Below are positions 1 to 8,798 of a DNA stretch of 64,000 nucleotides, piece after piece (position 1 is the stretch's first letter; each line of letters starts with the position of its first letter). The notes under the pieces are model-generated. The model had not been told where the DNA came from and searched no databases. It was given only the letters and a program-made list of their open reading frames with translations. A program made the translations under genes and the position numbers. This stretch comes from Arthrobacter sp. KBS0703 (GTDB lineage Bacteria; Actinomycetota; Actinomycetes; Actinomycetales; Micrococcaceae), in the NCBI RefSeq assembly GCF_002008315.2, contig NZ_MVDG02000001.1, positions 682,001-746,000 of the forward strand, read 5' to 3'.

Positions 1-143
1 CCGTCGATCTTATCCTGGCCGTAGCCCAGCGGCTGCTGGTTTCACCCGGACTTTCCACGCGTTCCAAGGGCGGCCGCAAGGCCGCCACCGATCTCACGGC
101 TGCCGCACCCGCGGCGGCCGCTGTTCAAGGAGGCACCCAATGA
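1..143 (+). CDS. Osmoprotectant ABC transporter permease, C-terminal end (partial)
   Basis: The frame is open from the left edge to a TGA at 141-143, giving the last 46 residues of a protein that begins outside the window. The first visible residues (VDLILAVAQRLL) look like the end of a last membrane helix, followed by a short basic, Ala-rich cytoplasmic tail. The stop overlaps the ATG of the next gene (ATGA at 140-143), so the two are translationally coupled. Because the next gene is a glycine-betaine-type binding lipoprotein, this is inferred to be the permease of the same importer. The fragment alone would not identify it. Confidence 0.6.
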   Translation, partial: VDLILAVAQRLLVSPGLSTRSKGGRKAATDLTAAAPAAAAVQGGTQ

Positions 144-1096
144 ATCACCCCGTCCACACGACCATCACCCGCCGTGGCCTGGGCGGCCTGGCCGCTGGTG
201 TCGGCATTGCCCTTGCCCTCTCCGCCTGCAGCAGCGGCAATCCGCTGTCCTCACCGACCACCAGTGCGGGCAGTGCCGCCGCCGGCGGTTCCCTGGTGGT
301 CGGTTCCGCCGACTTCCCCGAAAGCCAGATCATCGCCGAGATCTACGCCGGCGCCCTCAACGCCGCCGGCGTCACGGCAACAACCAAGCCGAACATCGGC
401 TCGCGGGAGATCTACTTCAAAGCCGTCCAGGACGGGTCCGTGGACGTCGTCCCGGACTACTCCGGCAACCTGCTGTCCCACGTAAACGCCGAGGCGCCCG
501 AAGTTTCGGCGGAGGACATCTACAAGGCGTTGCCCGGCAAGCTTCCCAAGGGCCTCGCAGTCCTGGAGCCCTCCAAGGCTGAGGACAAGGATGCCATGGT
601 GGTCACCAAGGCCACGGCGGAAAAGTACCAGCTGAAGTCCATTGAAGACCTCGCCAAGGTCTGCAAGGACCTCACGATGGCAGCCCCGGCCACGTTCGAA
701 ACGCGGTCATATGGCTTCCCGGGCTTGAAGACGAACTATGGCTGTGAGCTCAAGGCTCTGAAGCCGTTCAGCGACGGCGGCGGAAACCTGACCCTGAAGG
801 CCCTTCTGAGCGATGAGGTCCAGGTGGCCGACATCTTCACCACCACGCCGTCCATCGCCGACAACGACCTCGTGGTCCTCGAAGACCCCAAGAGCAACTT
901 CAAGGCCCAGCAGGTGCTGCCGCTCTACAACGAGGCCAAGATGACGGACAAGGCAAAGGAAGCCCTGAACGGTGTCTCGAAGGTACTGACCACGGAGGAC
1001 CTCATCAACCTCAACCGGGCAGTCAGCGGCACCCAGAAGCAAAACGCCAAGGACGCCGCAGCCGCGTGGCTCAAGGACAAGGGCATCGTCAAATAG
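140..1096 (+). CDS. Glycine betaine/osmoprotectant ABC transporter substrate-binding lipoprotein
   Basis: Extracellular solute-binding lipoprotein of the OpuAC/ProX family (318 aa), which delivers compatible solutes such as betaine or choline to the permease encoded just upstream. The N-terminus has an Arg pair at residues 11-12, a hydrophobic stretch and a lipobox LSAC ending at Cys30, so it should be lipidated; TRRGLGG also resembles a twin-arginine signal. The mature part starts with the family pattern VVGSADFPES and continues with GSREIYFKAVQDGSVDVVPDY. The start is supported by AAGGAGG at 127-133 and by the ATGA overlap with the upstream stop. The exact ligand cannot be read from the sequence. 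Confidence 0.88.
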   Translation: MNHPVHTTITRRGLGGLAAGVGIALALSACSSGNPLSSPTTSAGSAAAGGSLVVGSADFPESQIIAEIYAGALNAAGVTATTKPNIGSREIYFKAVQDGSVDVVPDYSGNLLSHVNAEAPEVSAEDIYKALPGKLPKGLAVLEPSKAEDKDAMVVTKATAEKYQLKSIEDLAKVCKDLTMAAPATFETRSYGFPGLKTNYGCELKALKPFSDGGGNLTLKALLSDEVQVADIFTTTPSIADNDLVVLEDPKSNFKAQQVLPLYNEAKMTDKAKEALNGVSKVLTTEDLINLNRAVSGTQKQNAKDAAAAWLKDKGIVK

Positions 1097-1167
1097 CCCC
1101 AGGGTCAGGGAGCACAGCGCCGCCGGCACCGGAGCTCACCTGATGATGCAGAACAAAAGGACGACGG

Positions 1168-1208
1168 CGGCTGCCGGACTCCTCCGGAAACGGGGGTGCC
1201 GGCAGCCG
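1168..1208 (+). terminator. Hairpin, probable transcription terminator
   Basis: A perfect 10-bp inverted repeat, CGGCTGCCGG (1168-1177) and CCGGCAGCCG (1199-1208), encloses a 21-nt loop whose arms can pair partly. It lies about 70 bp after the binding-protein stop. No T-run follows, so it is either a weak or Rho-assisted terminator, or only a 3' end stabiliser. Confidence 0.5.
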
Positions 1209-1309
1209 CTGTCGGCGTCTGAGCGGGCCCGCACGTCAGCGCCGGGCCATGGGCGGAGTGTGAGCCAAGTCTCCCCGGAAGTACATCCCGCATATGGCAT
1301 ATTTGATGG

Positions 1310-2530
1310 ATGGCAGAATTCAAGCAGTCCACCAAGCTTCATAATGTCCTTTACGACATCCGTGGACCGATTCTTCAGGCCGCCCAGCAGATGGAGGCGG
1401 AGGGTCACCGGATCCTCAAACTGAACATCGGAAACCCGGCACCTTTCGGTTTTGAAGCGCCGGACGCCATCCTCGTGGACATGATCCGCCACCTGCCCCA
1501 TGCCCAGGGCTACAGCGACTCGCGCGGCATCTTCTCGGCGCGCACGGCAGTCTCGCAGTACTACCAGACCCGCGGTATCCAGAATATCCACGTGGACGAC
1601 ATCTACCTGGGCAACGGCGTCAGCGAACTGATCACCATGTCCCTCATGGCGCTGCTCGACGACGGCGATGAGGTCCTCATTCCCACCCCGGACTACCCGC
1701 TGTGGACCGCCTCGGTGGCCCTCGCGAGCGGGCGGCCCGTGCACTACCTGTGTGACGAGGAATCGGGCTGGCAGCCGGACCTGGAGGACCTCGAAGCCAA
1801 GATCACGCCGCGCACCAAGGGCATCGTGGTCATCAACCCGAACAACCCCACCGGCGCCGTTTATCCGGAGAGCACGCTGCGCAAGATCGTGGCCCTCGCG
1901 GAAAAGCACGGCCTGGTCATCTTCGCCGACGAGATCTACGAGAAAATCCTGTACGAGGACGCCGTCCACGTGAACATGGCCGGCCTCACCGGCGATGACG
2001 TCCTGTGCCTGACGTTCAGCGGGCTGTCGAAGGCCTACCGCGTCTGCGGATACCGCGCGGGCTGGATGGGTATCTCCGGGCCGAAGAAGGATGCCTCCGA
2101 CTACCTCGAAGGCATCAACCTGCTGGCCAACATGAGGCTGTGCGCCAACGTGCCGGCGCAGCACGCCATCCAGACGGCGCTGGGCGGCTACCAGAGCATC
2201 AACGACCTGATCCTCCCCGGCGGCCGGCTGCTCGAGCAGCGGAACAAGGCCTACGACATGCTGAATGCCATTCCCGGGGTCAGCACCCAGCAGGCCAGGG
2301 GCGCCCTGTACCTGTTCCCCAAGCTGGATCCCGAGGTCTTCCACATCCGGGACGACGAAAAGTTCGTCCTGGACCTGCTGAAGGAGCAGAAGATCCTGGT
2401 GTCCCACGGCAGGGCCTTCAACTGGGTCCGGCCGGACCACTTCCGGATGGTGACCCTGCCCAACGTCAAGGACATCGAGGAAGCAATCGGACGCATGGGA
2501 GACTTCCTCAGCAGGTATCAGGGGAACTAG
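1310..2530 (+). CDS. PLP-dependent aminotransferase, AlaA-like
   Basis: Fold-type I pyridoxal-phosphate aminotransferase (406 aa, the usual length), closest in pattern to the AlaA/YfbQ glutamate-pyruvate and aspartate-type enzymes. Visible family features are the substrate-side segment LKLNIGNPAPFGF, the PLP-binding stretch NPNNPTGAVYP, the DEIYEK aspartate region and the Schiff-base lysine K241 in SGLSKAYRVCGYRAGWM. There is no clear Shine-Dalgarno sequence; instead CATATT (1298-1303) ends 6 nt before the ATG, fitting a leaderless transcript. It stands 36 bp before ppk2 and may share a transcript with it. Amino-donor specificity is inferred from family resemblance. Confidence 0.82.
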   Translation: MAEFKQSTKLHNVLYDIRGPILQAAQQMEAEGHRILKLNIGNPAPFGFEAPDAILVDMIRHLPHAQGYSDSRGIFSARTAVSQYYQTRGIQNIHVDDIYLGNGVSELITMSLMALLDDGDEVLIPTPDYPLWTASVALASGRPVHYLCDEESGWQPDLEDLEAKITPRTKGIVVINPNNPTGAVYPESTLRKIVALAEKHGLVIFADEIYEKILYEDAVHVNMAGLTGDDVLCLTFSGLSKAYRVCGYRAGWMGISGPKKDASDYLEGINLLANMRLCANVPAQHAIQTALGGYQSINDLILPGGRLLEQRNKAYDMLNAIPGVSTQQARGALYLFPKLDPEVFHIRDDEKFVLDLLKEQKILVSHGRAFNWVRPDHFRMVTLPNVKDIEEAIGRMGDFLSRYQGN

Positions 2531-2566
2531 CCTGTTCCCACATACAACCTGTGGAAAGAGGTCCCC

Positions 2567-3421
2567 ATGGCCGGCGTCGTGGAATTCGCGAAGTTCCCTT
2601 CCGGAACGTTGAAGGTGGAGGAGGGCTTCAGCCTCGCGGACGTCGATCCTGACTCGACGCCCGGCTACAAGGGGGAGAAAGCCGACGGCGAGGCTCTGCT
2701 CACCGACCTCGACAGCAAGCTGGCCGAACTGCAGGAGCAGCTCTTCGCGGAGTCCAAGTTCGGGGGCGGCAAGAGGGTGCTGCTCGTCCTGCAGGGAATG
2801 GACACCGCGGGCAAGGGCGGCATCGTGAAGCACGTCCTGGGCACCATGGATCCGCAGGGCGTCCAGTTCAAGTCCTTCAAGGCGCCCACGCCGGAGGAAA
2901 AGGCCTACGACTTTCTCTGGCGGATCGAAAGGGAGGTGCCTGCGGCCGGCATGATGGGTGTCTTCGACCGCTCCCACTACGAGGATGTCCTGATCCATCG
3001 TGTCCACCGCTGGGCCGACCCGAAGGAAATCGAGCGCCGCTACGCCGCCATCAACGAGTTCGAAGCCCGGCAGACGGCGGTGGGAACCACCGTCATCAAA
3101 GTCATGCTGAACATCAGCAATGAAGAGCAGAAGGAGCGGCTGCTGGCCCGGCTGGACAATCCGGCCAAGCACTGGAAATACAACACGGGCGATCTGAAGG
3201 AGCGAGCGTTCTGGGACGACTACATGGCGGCGTACCAGGCCGCGTTCGATGCGACCAACACCAAGAACGCCCCTTGGTACGTAGTGCCCGCGAACAAGAA
3301 GTGGTACGCCCGGATTGCGGTGCAGCAGTTGCTGCTCGAGGCGCTCATGGCGCTCAAGCTGGAATGGCCAAAGGCTGAGTTCGACGTCGAGGCGGAGCGC
3401 CGTCTGGCCGAGAGGTCCTGA
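2567..3421 (+). CDS. ppk2: Polyphosphate kinase 2 family protein (polyphosphate:nucleotide phosphotransferase)
   Basis: Single-domain PPK2 family enzyme (284 aa) that transfers phosphate between polyphosphate and nucleoside mono- or diphosphates. The Walker A motif GMDTAGKGG lies at residues 77-85, followed by the lid/Walker B region FDRSHYEDV and the tract NPAKHWKYNTGDLKER, all hallmarks of the family. The length and single domain fit the PPK2 subgroups acting on AMP or NDP rather than the two-domain class II. The start is supported by AAAGAGG about 6 nt upstream. A subgroup assignment (AMP versus ADP phosphorylation) is not possible by eye. The next gene, xseB, is convergent and 27 bp away. 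Confidence 0.9.
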   Translation: MAGVVEFAKFPSGTLKVEEGFSLADVDPDSTPGYKGEKADGEALLTDLDSKLAELQEQLFAESKFGGGKRVLLVLQGMDTAGKGGIVKHVLGTMDPQGVQFKSFKAPTPEEKAYDFLWRIEREVPAAGMMGVFDRSHYEDVLIHRVHRWADPKEIERRYAAINEFEARQTAVGTTVIKVMLNISNEEQKERLLARLDNPAKHWKYNTGDLKERAFWDDYMAAYQAAFDATNTKNAPWYVVPANKKWYARIAVQQLLLEALMALKLEWPKAEFDVEAERRLAERS

Positions 3422-3448
3422 TCCCGGCGGGCCCCGTGTGTTTGCGGT

Positions 3449-3781
3449 TTAGCTGTCTGCTTGGCTGTCCCTGCGGGCAGCCGCGAGCCTCTTGCGGGCA
3501 CCCTCGAGCCATTCCTCGCAGCGCTTGGCCAGCGCCTCGCCCCGTTCCCAGAGCGCCAGTGAGTCCTCGAGGCTGGTCCCGCCTGCTTCGAGCTTAGAGA
3601 CGACGCCCACCAGCTGTTCCCTGGCTTCTTCATAGCTGAGGGACTCGATGTCTGGCTGGCCGGCGGAAGGCGCGCTGTTTTGGTCGGCGCCGGTGGAGTG
3701 CTCTGTCATGGTGTTCTGGCCTGTCATGTCGGTGGGGTGGGTTCCATTGGTCCGGCTGGTGCCGCCGGCGGGGTCGCTCAC
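3449..3781 (-). CDS. xseB: Exodeoxyribonuclease VII small subunit
   Basis: Small subunit of exonuclease VII, which degrades single-stranded DNA from both ends together with XseA. The core (about residues 45-100) carries the family pattern [27 protein letters not shown], split here as [20 protein letters not shown] and [15 protein letters not shown]. The first 40 residues are a Ser/Thr/Gly-rich, non-conserved extension, so the true start might be one of the internal ATGs (MTGQ or MTEH). I keep the GTG at 3779-3781 because GGAAG precedes it and it lies 21 bp after the xseA stop. Confidence 0.88.
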   Translation of the reverse strand: MSDPAGGTSRTNGTHPTDMTGQNTMTEHSTGADQNSAPSAGQPDIESLSYEEAREQLVGVVSKLEAGGTSLEDSLALWERGEALAKRCEEWLEGARKRLAAARRDSQADS

Positions 3782-3802
3782 GGTGCTTCCGGGATTTTGG
3801 CG

Positions 3803-5101
3803 TCAGGCATGTGCGGCATCGGATCCGCCGGTCGACTCGGCGCCGAACCGTCCGCCGGCGACGCGGACGGAGAGTGCCGTTCCGCTTGGGGCCTGCGAAG
3901 GATGGCGAACCACGGTGCCGCCCCCGCCGGGGGATGCGTTGTTCCCGGAGAGCTGGACCACGGCGTAACCACGGTCCAGGGTCTGCTGGGGCGACAGGGA
4001 CCGGACCTGCGCCTGAAGATGGAGTAGCTGATCGGCCGCTCGGGTGACGGCTGCGCTGATGGCCGCGGTGGAACGGCGGGTGAGCCGGTCCACGTCTTCG
4101 GCGCGCGCGGTGACCATGCCTTCCGGAGCTGCGAGTACGGGGCGTGAGCGAATCGCTGCAAGGCGATCGGTTTCCCGGGCCACCAGCTGGGTAACAGAGC
4201 GGCGCAGCTGGGCCTCCGCCTGACGGACCCGGGCGAGCTCCTCCGAGACTTCCGGCACAATCCGCTTGGCGGCGTCCGTGGGGGTGGACGCCCGGAGATC
4301 CGCCACATCGTCCAGGATGGGGCGGTCGGCTTCGTGGCCGATGGCGCTGACAACTGGTGTCCGCGCGGCCGCAACAGCGCGGATGAGTTCCTCGCTGCTG
4401 AACGGCAGGAGGTCCTCAAGCGCCCCGCCGCCACGGGCAATGACGATGACGTCGACGTCAGCGCGGGCGTCGAGTTCCCGGAGCGCTCCGATCACCTGCG
4501 ACACTGCCGTGTTTCCCTGGACCGCGACTTCGCGGATCTCGAATTCGACCGCGGGCCAGCGCAGGGCGGCGTTGCGGAGGACATCTTTCTTGGCATCCGA
4601 GTCGCGCCCGGTGATGAGGCCGATCCGGTGGGGGAGCAGCGGCAGCCGCTTTTTCCGCGACTCGGCAAAGAGTCCTTCGGCGGCGAGGGCATGGCGCAGC
4701 CGTTCGATCCGTGCAAGGAGATCGCCCAGCCCCACGGGGCGGATGTCCTTGACGGACATGTTCACGCGCCCGGTCTTCAGCCAGAACTCGGCCTTGAGCA
4801 GCGCCACAACCCTGCTTCCGCGTTCAAGCGGGGTTTCCTGGCGGTCCAGGACGTTGGACCAGATGGACGCCGGCAGCGAAATTTCGGCGTCCACGTCCCT
4901 GAGGGTGAGGAATGCGCTGCTGCCGCGCCGGTTCAGCTCGATGACCTGTCCCTCGACCCAGGCGGCCGGTGCCCGTTCGATGTGCGTCTTAAGTTTCTGG
5001 GACAGCAACTGCAGCGGCCAGGGGTTGTCCGGGCTCGTGTCGGCGGCGGTGGCAGGCACTGTGGTGGGCCCGGAAGCCGGCACCGTGGCATTTTCAGCCA
5101 T
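3803..5101 (-). CDS. xseA: Exodeoxyribonuclease VII large subunit
   Basis: Catalytic and DNA-binding large subunit of exonuclease VII (432 aa). An N-terminal OB-fold spans about residues 30-125 (LSQKLKTHIERAPAAWVEGQ, then FLTLRDVDAEI), followed by the nuclease region with GLITGRDSDAKKDVL and VIVIARGGGALEDLLPF, and a coiled-coil tail. The frame stays open 30 codons further upstream, but I choose the ATG at 5099-5101 (MAENATVPASG) because the extra residues are unlike the family. xseA and xseB are an operon on the minus strand. The extension is a possible but less likely start. Confidence 0.9.
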   Translation of the reverse strand: MAENATVPASGPTTVPATAADTSPDNPWPLQLLSQKLKTHIERAPAAWVEGQVIELNRRGSSAFLTLRDVDAEISLPASIWSNVLDRQETPLERGSRVVALLKAEFWLKTGRVNMSVKDIRPVGLGDLLARIERLRHALAAEGLFAESRKKRLPLLPHRIGLITGRDSDAKKDVLRNAALRWPAVEFEIREVAVQGNTAVSQVIGALRELDARADVDVIVIARGGGALEDLLPFSSEELIRAVAAARTPVVSAIGHEADRPILDDVADLRASTPTDAAKRIVPEVSEELARVRQAEAQLRRSVTQLVARETDRLAAIRSRPVLAAPEGMVTARAEDVDRLTRRSTAAISAAVTRAADQLLHLQAQVRSLSPQQTLDRGYAVVQLSGNNASPGGGGTVVRHPSQAPSGTALSVRVAGGRFGAESTGGSDAAHA

Positions 5102-5280
5102 GTGCAGCCCCGATGGCGGCGATTGCCTGTTGCATGTGGCGGTCCTTTGCCTTCGCGGTGGGTTAACCAACTCTATCCATAGCTCTACCACCGGGCGGCG
5201 ACATTTTTGATCGGGAGGCGGCGCCCCTAGGATGGCAGTGTCCCGACGACAAGCCAGGAACCCGACCAGCTAGGAATCCC

Positions 5281-6129
5281 TTGCGCTCTTTTGTTGCGGC
5301 CTTGGCCGTCATCCTTGGTCTGCTGCTGTCCGCCGCTGCCGTCCCGGCAATTTGGGTGGACCGTAGCATCGTGCAGGAGGATGGCTTCGTGGCACTGGCG
5401 GCGCCGCTGGGCAAGGATCCGGCGTTCCAGAAACGGCTGGCGACCGCCGCGGTGGGCAGCATCGACGCAGGGGCAAGCCTTCCCGGTCCAGTGGCCCAGC
5501 TTGTCCGCCCGGTGCTGGAAGCGGCAGCGGCATCCCTCACCGGCCTGCCGGAGTACCCGGCCGCCTGGGAAGAAACGCTGCGAAAGAGCCACCGCCTCAA
5601 CTTCGCTGACCCGGCAACGCTGCCGCCCGAAGCAGACTCTGCCACGTCCCTCACCCTTGACGTGGCCCCGCTCGTTGCGCTGGCGACGAAGCAGATCTCC
5701 GATAAAGTCGGCGTCCCCCTGGAGGCTCCGAAGCAGACGCTGGTGAACCTCGGGCAGTCCAGCCAGCGCCAGCTGATCGAGCGCGTTTCCGCGTACTCCC
5801 CGGTCGGCTACAGCCTTGCCCTCGGTGCCGGGGTGGCGTTTCTGCTGGCGCTCGTGACCGCGCAGCGCCGCTGGAAAGTGCTGGCGGTGATCGGCCTCGG
5901 CGGGCTGGGGCTGGCCGGATTGTGGACGGTGGCATCCGGCTGGGTTTCGGGCGCCGTGACCAGTACGGCCAGCGGAAACGAAATGGCCGACCTCTTCAAG
6001 CGGGAGTTCGTCGCGGCGGCAGCGGCCGGATTCGCATCGTGGATCCTTGCCGCCGCGGTGGCCGGCGCAATTCTCCTGGCGGCGGGGCTGCTTATCCGGG
6101 TCATCGGGGGCTCCGCGCGCCGGGTGTGA
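5281..6129 (+). CDS. Conserved actinobacterial membrane protein, function unknown
   Basis: I do not recognise a characterised family for this 282-aa protein. It has an N-terminal hydrophobic anchor (residues 4-23), an extracytoplasmic domain of about 150 residues, and three further hydrophobic helices at about 179-197, 203-222 and 250-274. The start is a TTG with AGGAA 5 nt upstream. A TAGGAT box at 5228-5233 could drive it, leaving a leader of about 40 nt. It is divergent from xseA and lies 51 bp before ispH. Topology suggests a membrane-anchored sensor or envelope protein, but no function can be inferred. Confidence 0.7.
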   Translation: MRSFVAALAVILGLLLSAAAVPAIWVDRSIVQEDGFVALAAPLGKDPAFQKRLATAAVGSIDAGASLPGPVAQLVRPVLEAAAASLTGLPEYPAAWEETLRKSHRLNFADPATLPPEADSATSLTLDVAPLVALATKQISDKVGVPLEAPKQTLVNLGQSSQRQLIERVSAYSPVGYSLALGAGVAFLLALVTAQRRWKVLAVIGLGGLGLAGLWTVASGWVSGAVTSTASGNEMADLFKREFVAAAAAGFASWILAAAVAGAILLAAGLLIRVIGGSARRV

Positions 6130-6180
6130 GCCAGCCCTACCCCGCCCGGGGCGGAGCCCGTCAACCGGTAGCATGGAGAA

Positions 6181-7257
6181 ATGACCTCCTCAGCAGTTTC
6201 CCTTTCGATGCCAACAGTCCCGCGCAGGCGGCGTTCGCCGGAGGAAGTGCTCGCTGCCGCGCCGGTTGCCGGCCCCAAGAAAGTTCTGCTGGCGGCTCCC
6301 CGGGGCTACTGCGCAGGTGTTGACCGCGCCGTCATCGCCGTCGAGAAGGCGCTGGAACACTACGGCCCGCCGGTCTACGTCCGCAAGCAGATTGTCCACA
6401 ACGTACACGTGGTCAGTTCGCTTGAGGAGCAGGGGGCCATCTTCGTCGATGAAACCGATGAGGTCCCGGAAGGCGCCCTGGTCATCTTCTCCGCTCACGG
6501 CGTCTCTCCGGCCGTCGTCCAGTCAGCGGAGGACCGCGGGCTGCGCACGATCGACGCCACCTGCCCCCTGGTGACCAAAGTCCACAAGGAAGCCGTCAGG
6601 TTCGCGAAGGACGACTTCGACATCCTGCTGATCGGCCACGACGGCCACGAGGAAGTGGAGGGCACCGCCGGAGAAGCCCCTGAGCACATCCAGATCATCA
6701 ACGGCCCGCACGAAGTGGACAAAGTGACCGTACGTGACCCCGAGAAGGTCATCTGGCTGTCCCAGACCACCCTCAGCGTGGACGAAACCATGGAAACCGT
6801 GCGGCTGCTCAAGGAGCGGTTCCCCACACTCCAGGACCCGCCCAGCGACGACATCTGCTACGCCACCACCAACCGGCAGGTGGCCATCAAGAAGATCTCC
6901 CCCCAGGCGGACCTGGTGATCGTGGTCGGTTCGGCGAACTCATCCAATTCCGTGCGCCTGGTGGAAGTGGCGCTCGAATACGGCGCCAAGGCCTCCTACC
7001 GCGTGGATTTCGCCAACGAGGTGGACGAGACCTGGTTTGAAGGTGTCGCCACGGTGGGAGTCACCTCGGGAGCGTCCGTGCCGGAGGTCCTGGTCAAGGA
7101 TGTCCTCCGCCTCCTGTCCGACTACGGCTATGACTCCGTGGAGGAAGTTGTCACCGCCGAAGAGGATCTGCTGTTTTCCTTGCCGAAGGAACTTCGCGCG
7201 ACCCTCAAGAAAGCCGGGGACGTCTCACGGGCGCTCGGTGGCAGGCGTTCAAACTAG
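6181..7257 (+). CDS. ispH: 4-hydroxy-3-methylbut-2-enyl diphosphate reductase
   Basis: Last enzyme of the non-mevalonate (MEP) isoprenoid pathway, making IPP and DMAPP with a [4Fe-4S] cluster. The three cluster cysteines are visible: C44 in [13 protein letters not shown]128 in [10 protein letters not shown] and C226 in [10 protein letters not shown]. Histidines in [10 protein letters not shown] and [13 protein letters not shown] match the active site. The length of 358 aa is normal for actinobacteria, with about 30 extra N-terminal residues. TAGCAT (6169-6174) ends exactly 6 nt before the ATG, so the mRNA is probably leaderless, although GGAGAA in the same spacer could also serve as a weak ribosome site. 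It converges on rmuC. Confidence 0.95.
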   Translation: MTSSAVSLSMPTVPRRRRSPEEVLAAAPVAGPKKVLLAAPRGYCAGVDRAVIAVEKALEHYGPPVYVRKQIVHNVHVVSSLEEQGAIFVDETDEVPEGALVIFSAHGVSPAVVQSAEDRGLRTIDATCPLVTKVHKEAVRFAKDDFDILLIGHDGHEEVEGTAGEAPEHIQIINGPHEVDKVTVRDPEKVIWLSQTTLSVDETMETVRLLKERFPTLQDPPSDDICYATTNRQVAIKKISPQADLVIVVGSANSSNSVRLVEVALEYGAKASYRVDFANEVDETWFEGVATVGVTSGASVPEVLVKDVLRLLSDYGYDSVEEVVTAEEDLLFSLPKELRATLKKAGDVSRALGGRRSN

Positions 7258-7286
7258 GACCCCCTTTCCTCTGCGGCATCCTCTCC

Positions 7287-8654
7287 CTAGGCGGCGTCCT
7301 CTTCCGCCTCCGGCTCGGCCGCTTCTCCGCCGGCCCTGCCGTGGACGGTGCTCGCCGTGACTGTGCTTCCCGTGACCATGCTTTCCGCAACCGTGCTTTC
7401 CGCAACCGTGCTTTCCTGGACCGCGCCCAGCTGGCCAGTTGACTGGGCCGCTGCCTGGTCGCCGGACTGAAGCTCCGGAGCTGAGACGGACCTCGGCGTG
7501 ACCTGCACGGCCGGCGGCGTAACCAGCCCGGCGGCGTCCATAGCGTTCAGCTTCCGGGCGGTAGGGAGGACGCGGGCTTCCAGGGTGCCGACCATCGAGT
7601 TGTAGCGGTCCACGGAGGACTTCAGGGACGAACCTAGCTTGCTGACGTTGTCGCCGAGGGTCCCCATGCGTTCGTACAGCTGCCGGGCGAGCTCGAACAG
7701 CTCGCGGGCGCTGTCGGTGAGGACATCCTGGCGCCACGTGAACGCAACGGACTTGAGCACCGCCAGCAAGGTGCCGGGGGAGGCCAGCACCACGTTCTTG
7801 GAGAGCGCATGGTCCAGCAGGGCGGGATCGGCGGTGAGCGCGGCGGCCAGGATGGACTCGGCAGGCAGGAAGCAGATGACCAGTTCGGGCGAGTTTCCCG
7901 AAATATCCCAGTACTTCTTGCTGCTGAGCGAATCCACATGGGCCTTGAGGGCCTTGGCATGGGCGGCCAGGAGATCCTGCTGGGAGGACTGGCTCAGCCC
8001 CTGCCGGTCGCCGTCGGGCTGGCCGAGCTCCTGCGCCCGGAGGTAGGCGGACAGCGGCACCTTGGCGTCCACGACGAGCTGCTTGTCACCAGGAAGCTGC
8101 ACCACAAGGTCCGGACGGACCGAGGCCTCCGCCCCTGAACTGTGCAGCTGTTCGTGGAAATCGACGTGACGAAGCATTCCCGCGGCCTCCACCACCCGGC
8201 GCAGCTGGACTTCTCCCCACTGGCCGCGCGCGCTGTTGGAGCGGAGCGCCGATTCGAGGGCATGCGTGGAACGCATCAGCTGTTCGTCCGAGAGACGGGC
8301 TTCCTGCAACTGCTGGGCCAACTGCCCGTACTGTTCCAGGCGGTCCCGCTCCAGCAGGGAGACCTGCTGCTGCACGGCAGTGAGCTTTTCGGCCACGGGC
8401 GCCAGCGCCCTCAGCACGCTGCCGTCCTGCTGGCGGGACTCGCCCAGCTCCCGGTTTTGGGCCGCCAGCAGCCTCCGCTCCGCGTCGGCGGCGGCGAACT
8501 GGGCGCTCACCTCGGAAAGCCGGGCCGAAACGCCGTCGAAGTCCGCTTCCAGGGCGGCGCTCCGGCGGCGCAAGACCGTGTACGCGAAAGCAGCGCCGGC
8601 CAAGGCACCCAGCAACAGCATCAGTAGGGCGAGAATGACTGCAAAAGGTTCCAT
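7287..8654 (-). CDS. rmuC: DNA recombination protein RmuC
   Basis: RmuC family protein (455 aa), thought to limit recombination at inverted repeats and to contain a restriction-endonuclease-like domain. Residues 4-24 form a membrane anchor, residues 25-150 a coiled coil, and the conserved core runs from about 155 to 365 (ALRSNSARGQWGEVQLRRVV, FLPAESILAAAL). The ATG at 8652-8654 is chosen over an in-frame start 24 codons earlier because GAAGG lies just upstream and the protein then begins with the anchor. The C-terminal 60 residues are low complexity with repeated STVAE-type units. Confidence 0.9.
   Translation of the reverse strand: MEPFAVILALLMLLLGALAGAAFAYTVLRRRSAALEADFDGVSARLSEVSAQFAAADAERRLLAAQNRELGESRQQDGSVLRALAPVAEKLTAVQQQVSLLERDRLEQYGQLAQQLQEARLSDEQLMRSTHALESALRSNSARGQWGEVQLRRVVEAAGMLRHVDFHEQLHSSGAEASVRPDLVVQLPGDKQLVVDAKVPLSAYLRAQELGQPDGDRQGLSQSSQQDLLAAHAKALKAHVDSLSSKKYWDISGNSPELVICFLPAESILAAALTADPALLDHALSKNVVLASPGTLLAVLKSVAFTWRQDVLTDSARELFELARQLYERMGTLGDNVSKLGSSLKSSVDRYNSMVGTLEARVLPTARKLNAMDAAGLVTPPAVQVTPRSVSAPELQSGDQAAAQSTGQLGAVQESTVAESTVAESMVTGSTVTASTVHGRAGGEAAEPEAEEDAA
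7345..7420 (-). repeat. Imperfect 15-bp tandem repeat in the rmuC tail
   Basis: The 3' part of rmuC contains near-identical 15-bp units of the form GTGCTTTCCGCAACC (plus-strand reading), coding for STVAESTVAESMVTGSTVTASTV. Since 15 is a multiple of 3, copy changes would keep the frame. The unit degenerates toward the 7345 end. Confidence 0.6.
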
Positions 8655-8798
8655 GCCTTCACTGTGGCATGCAGCTATGACATTTTTGCCGAAGGCAACG
8701 GCGCCGCAACCGGACGAGCCACACAATGAGGTCCCGAGCCCCTCCCCGGACGGGATGCGAGCCGCGTGCGGCCGCCGCAGCGGGTAGAATCAATGTCC

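Noticed and set aside
1136..3172. A 678-codon minus-strand frame over the aminotransferase and PPK2 genes.
   Set aside because: Same reasoning: antisense to two clear enzymes, with composition typical of the shadow frame.
5238..5273. Short GTG-initiated frame after the TAGGAT box before the membrane protein gene.
   Set aside because: It has only 11 codons, is out of frame with the gene, and nothing suggests translation; the following AGGAA-TTG start is adequate.
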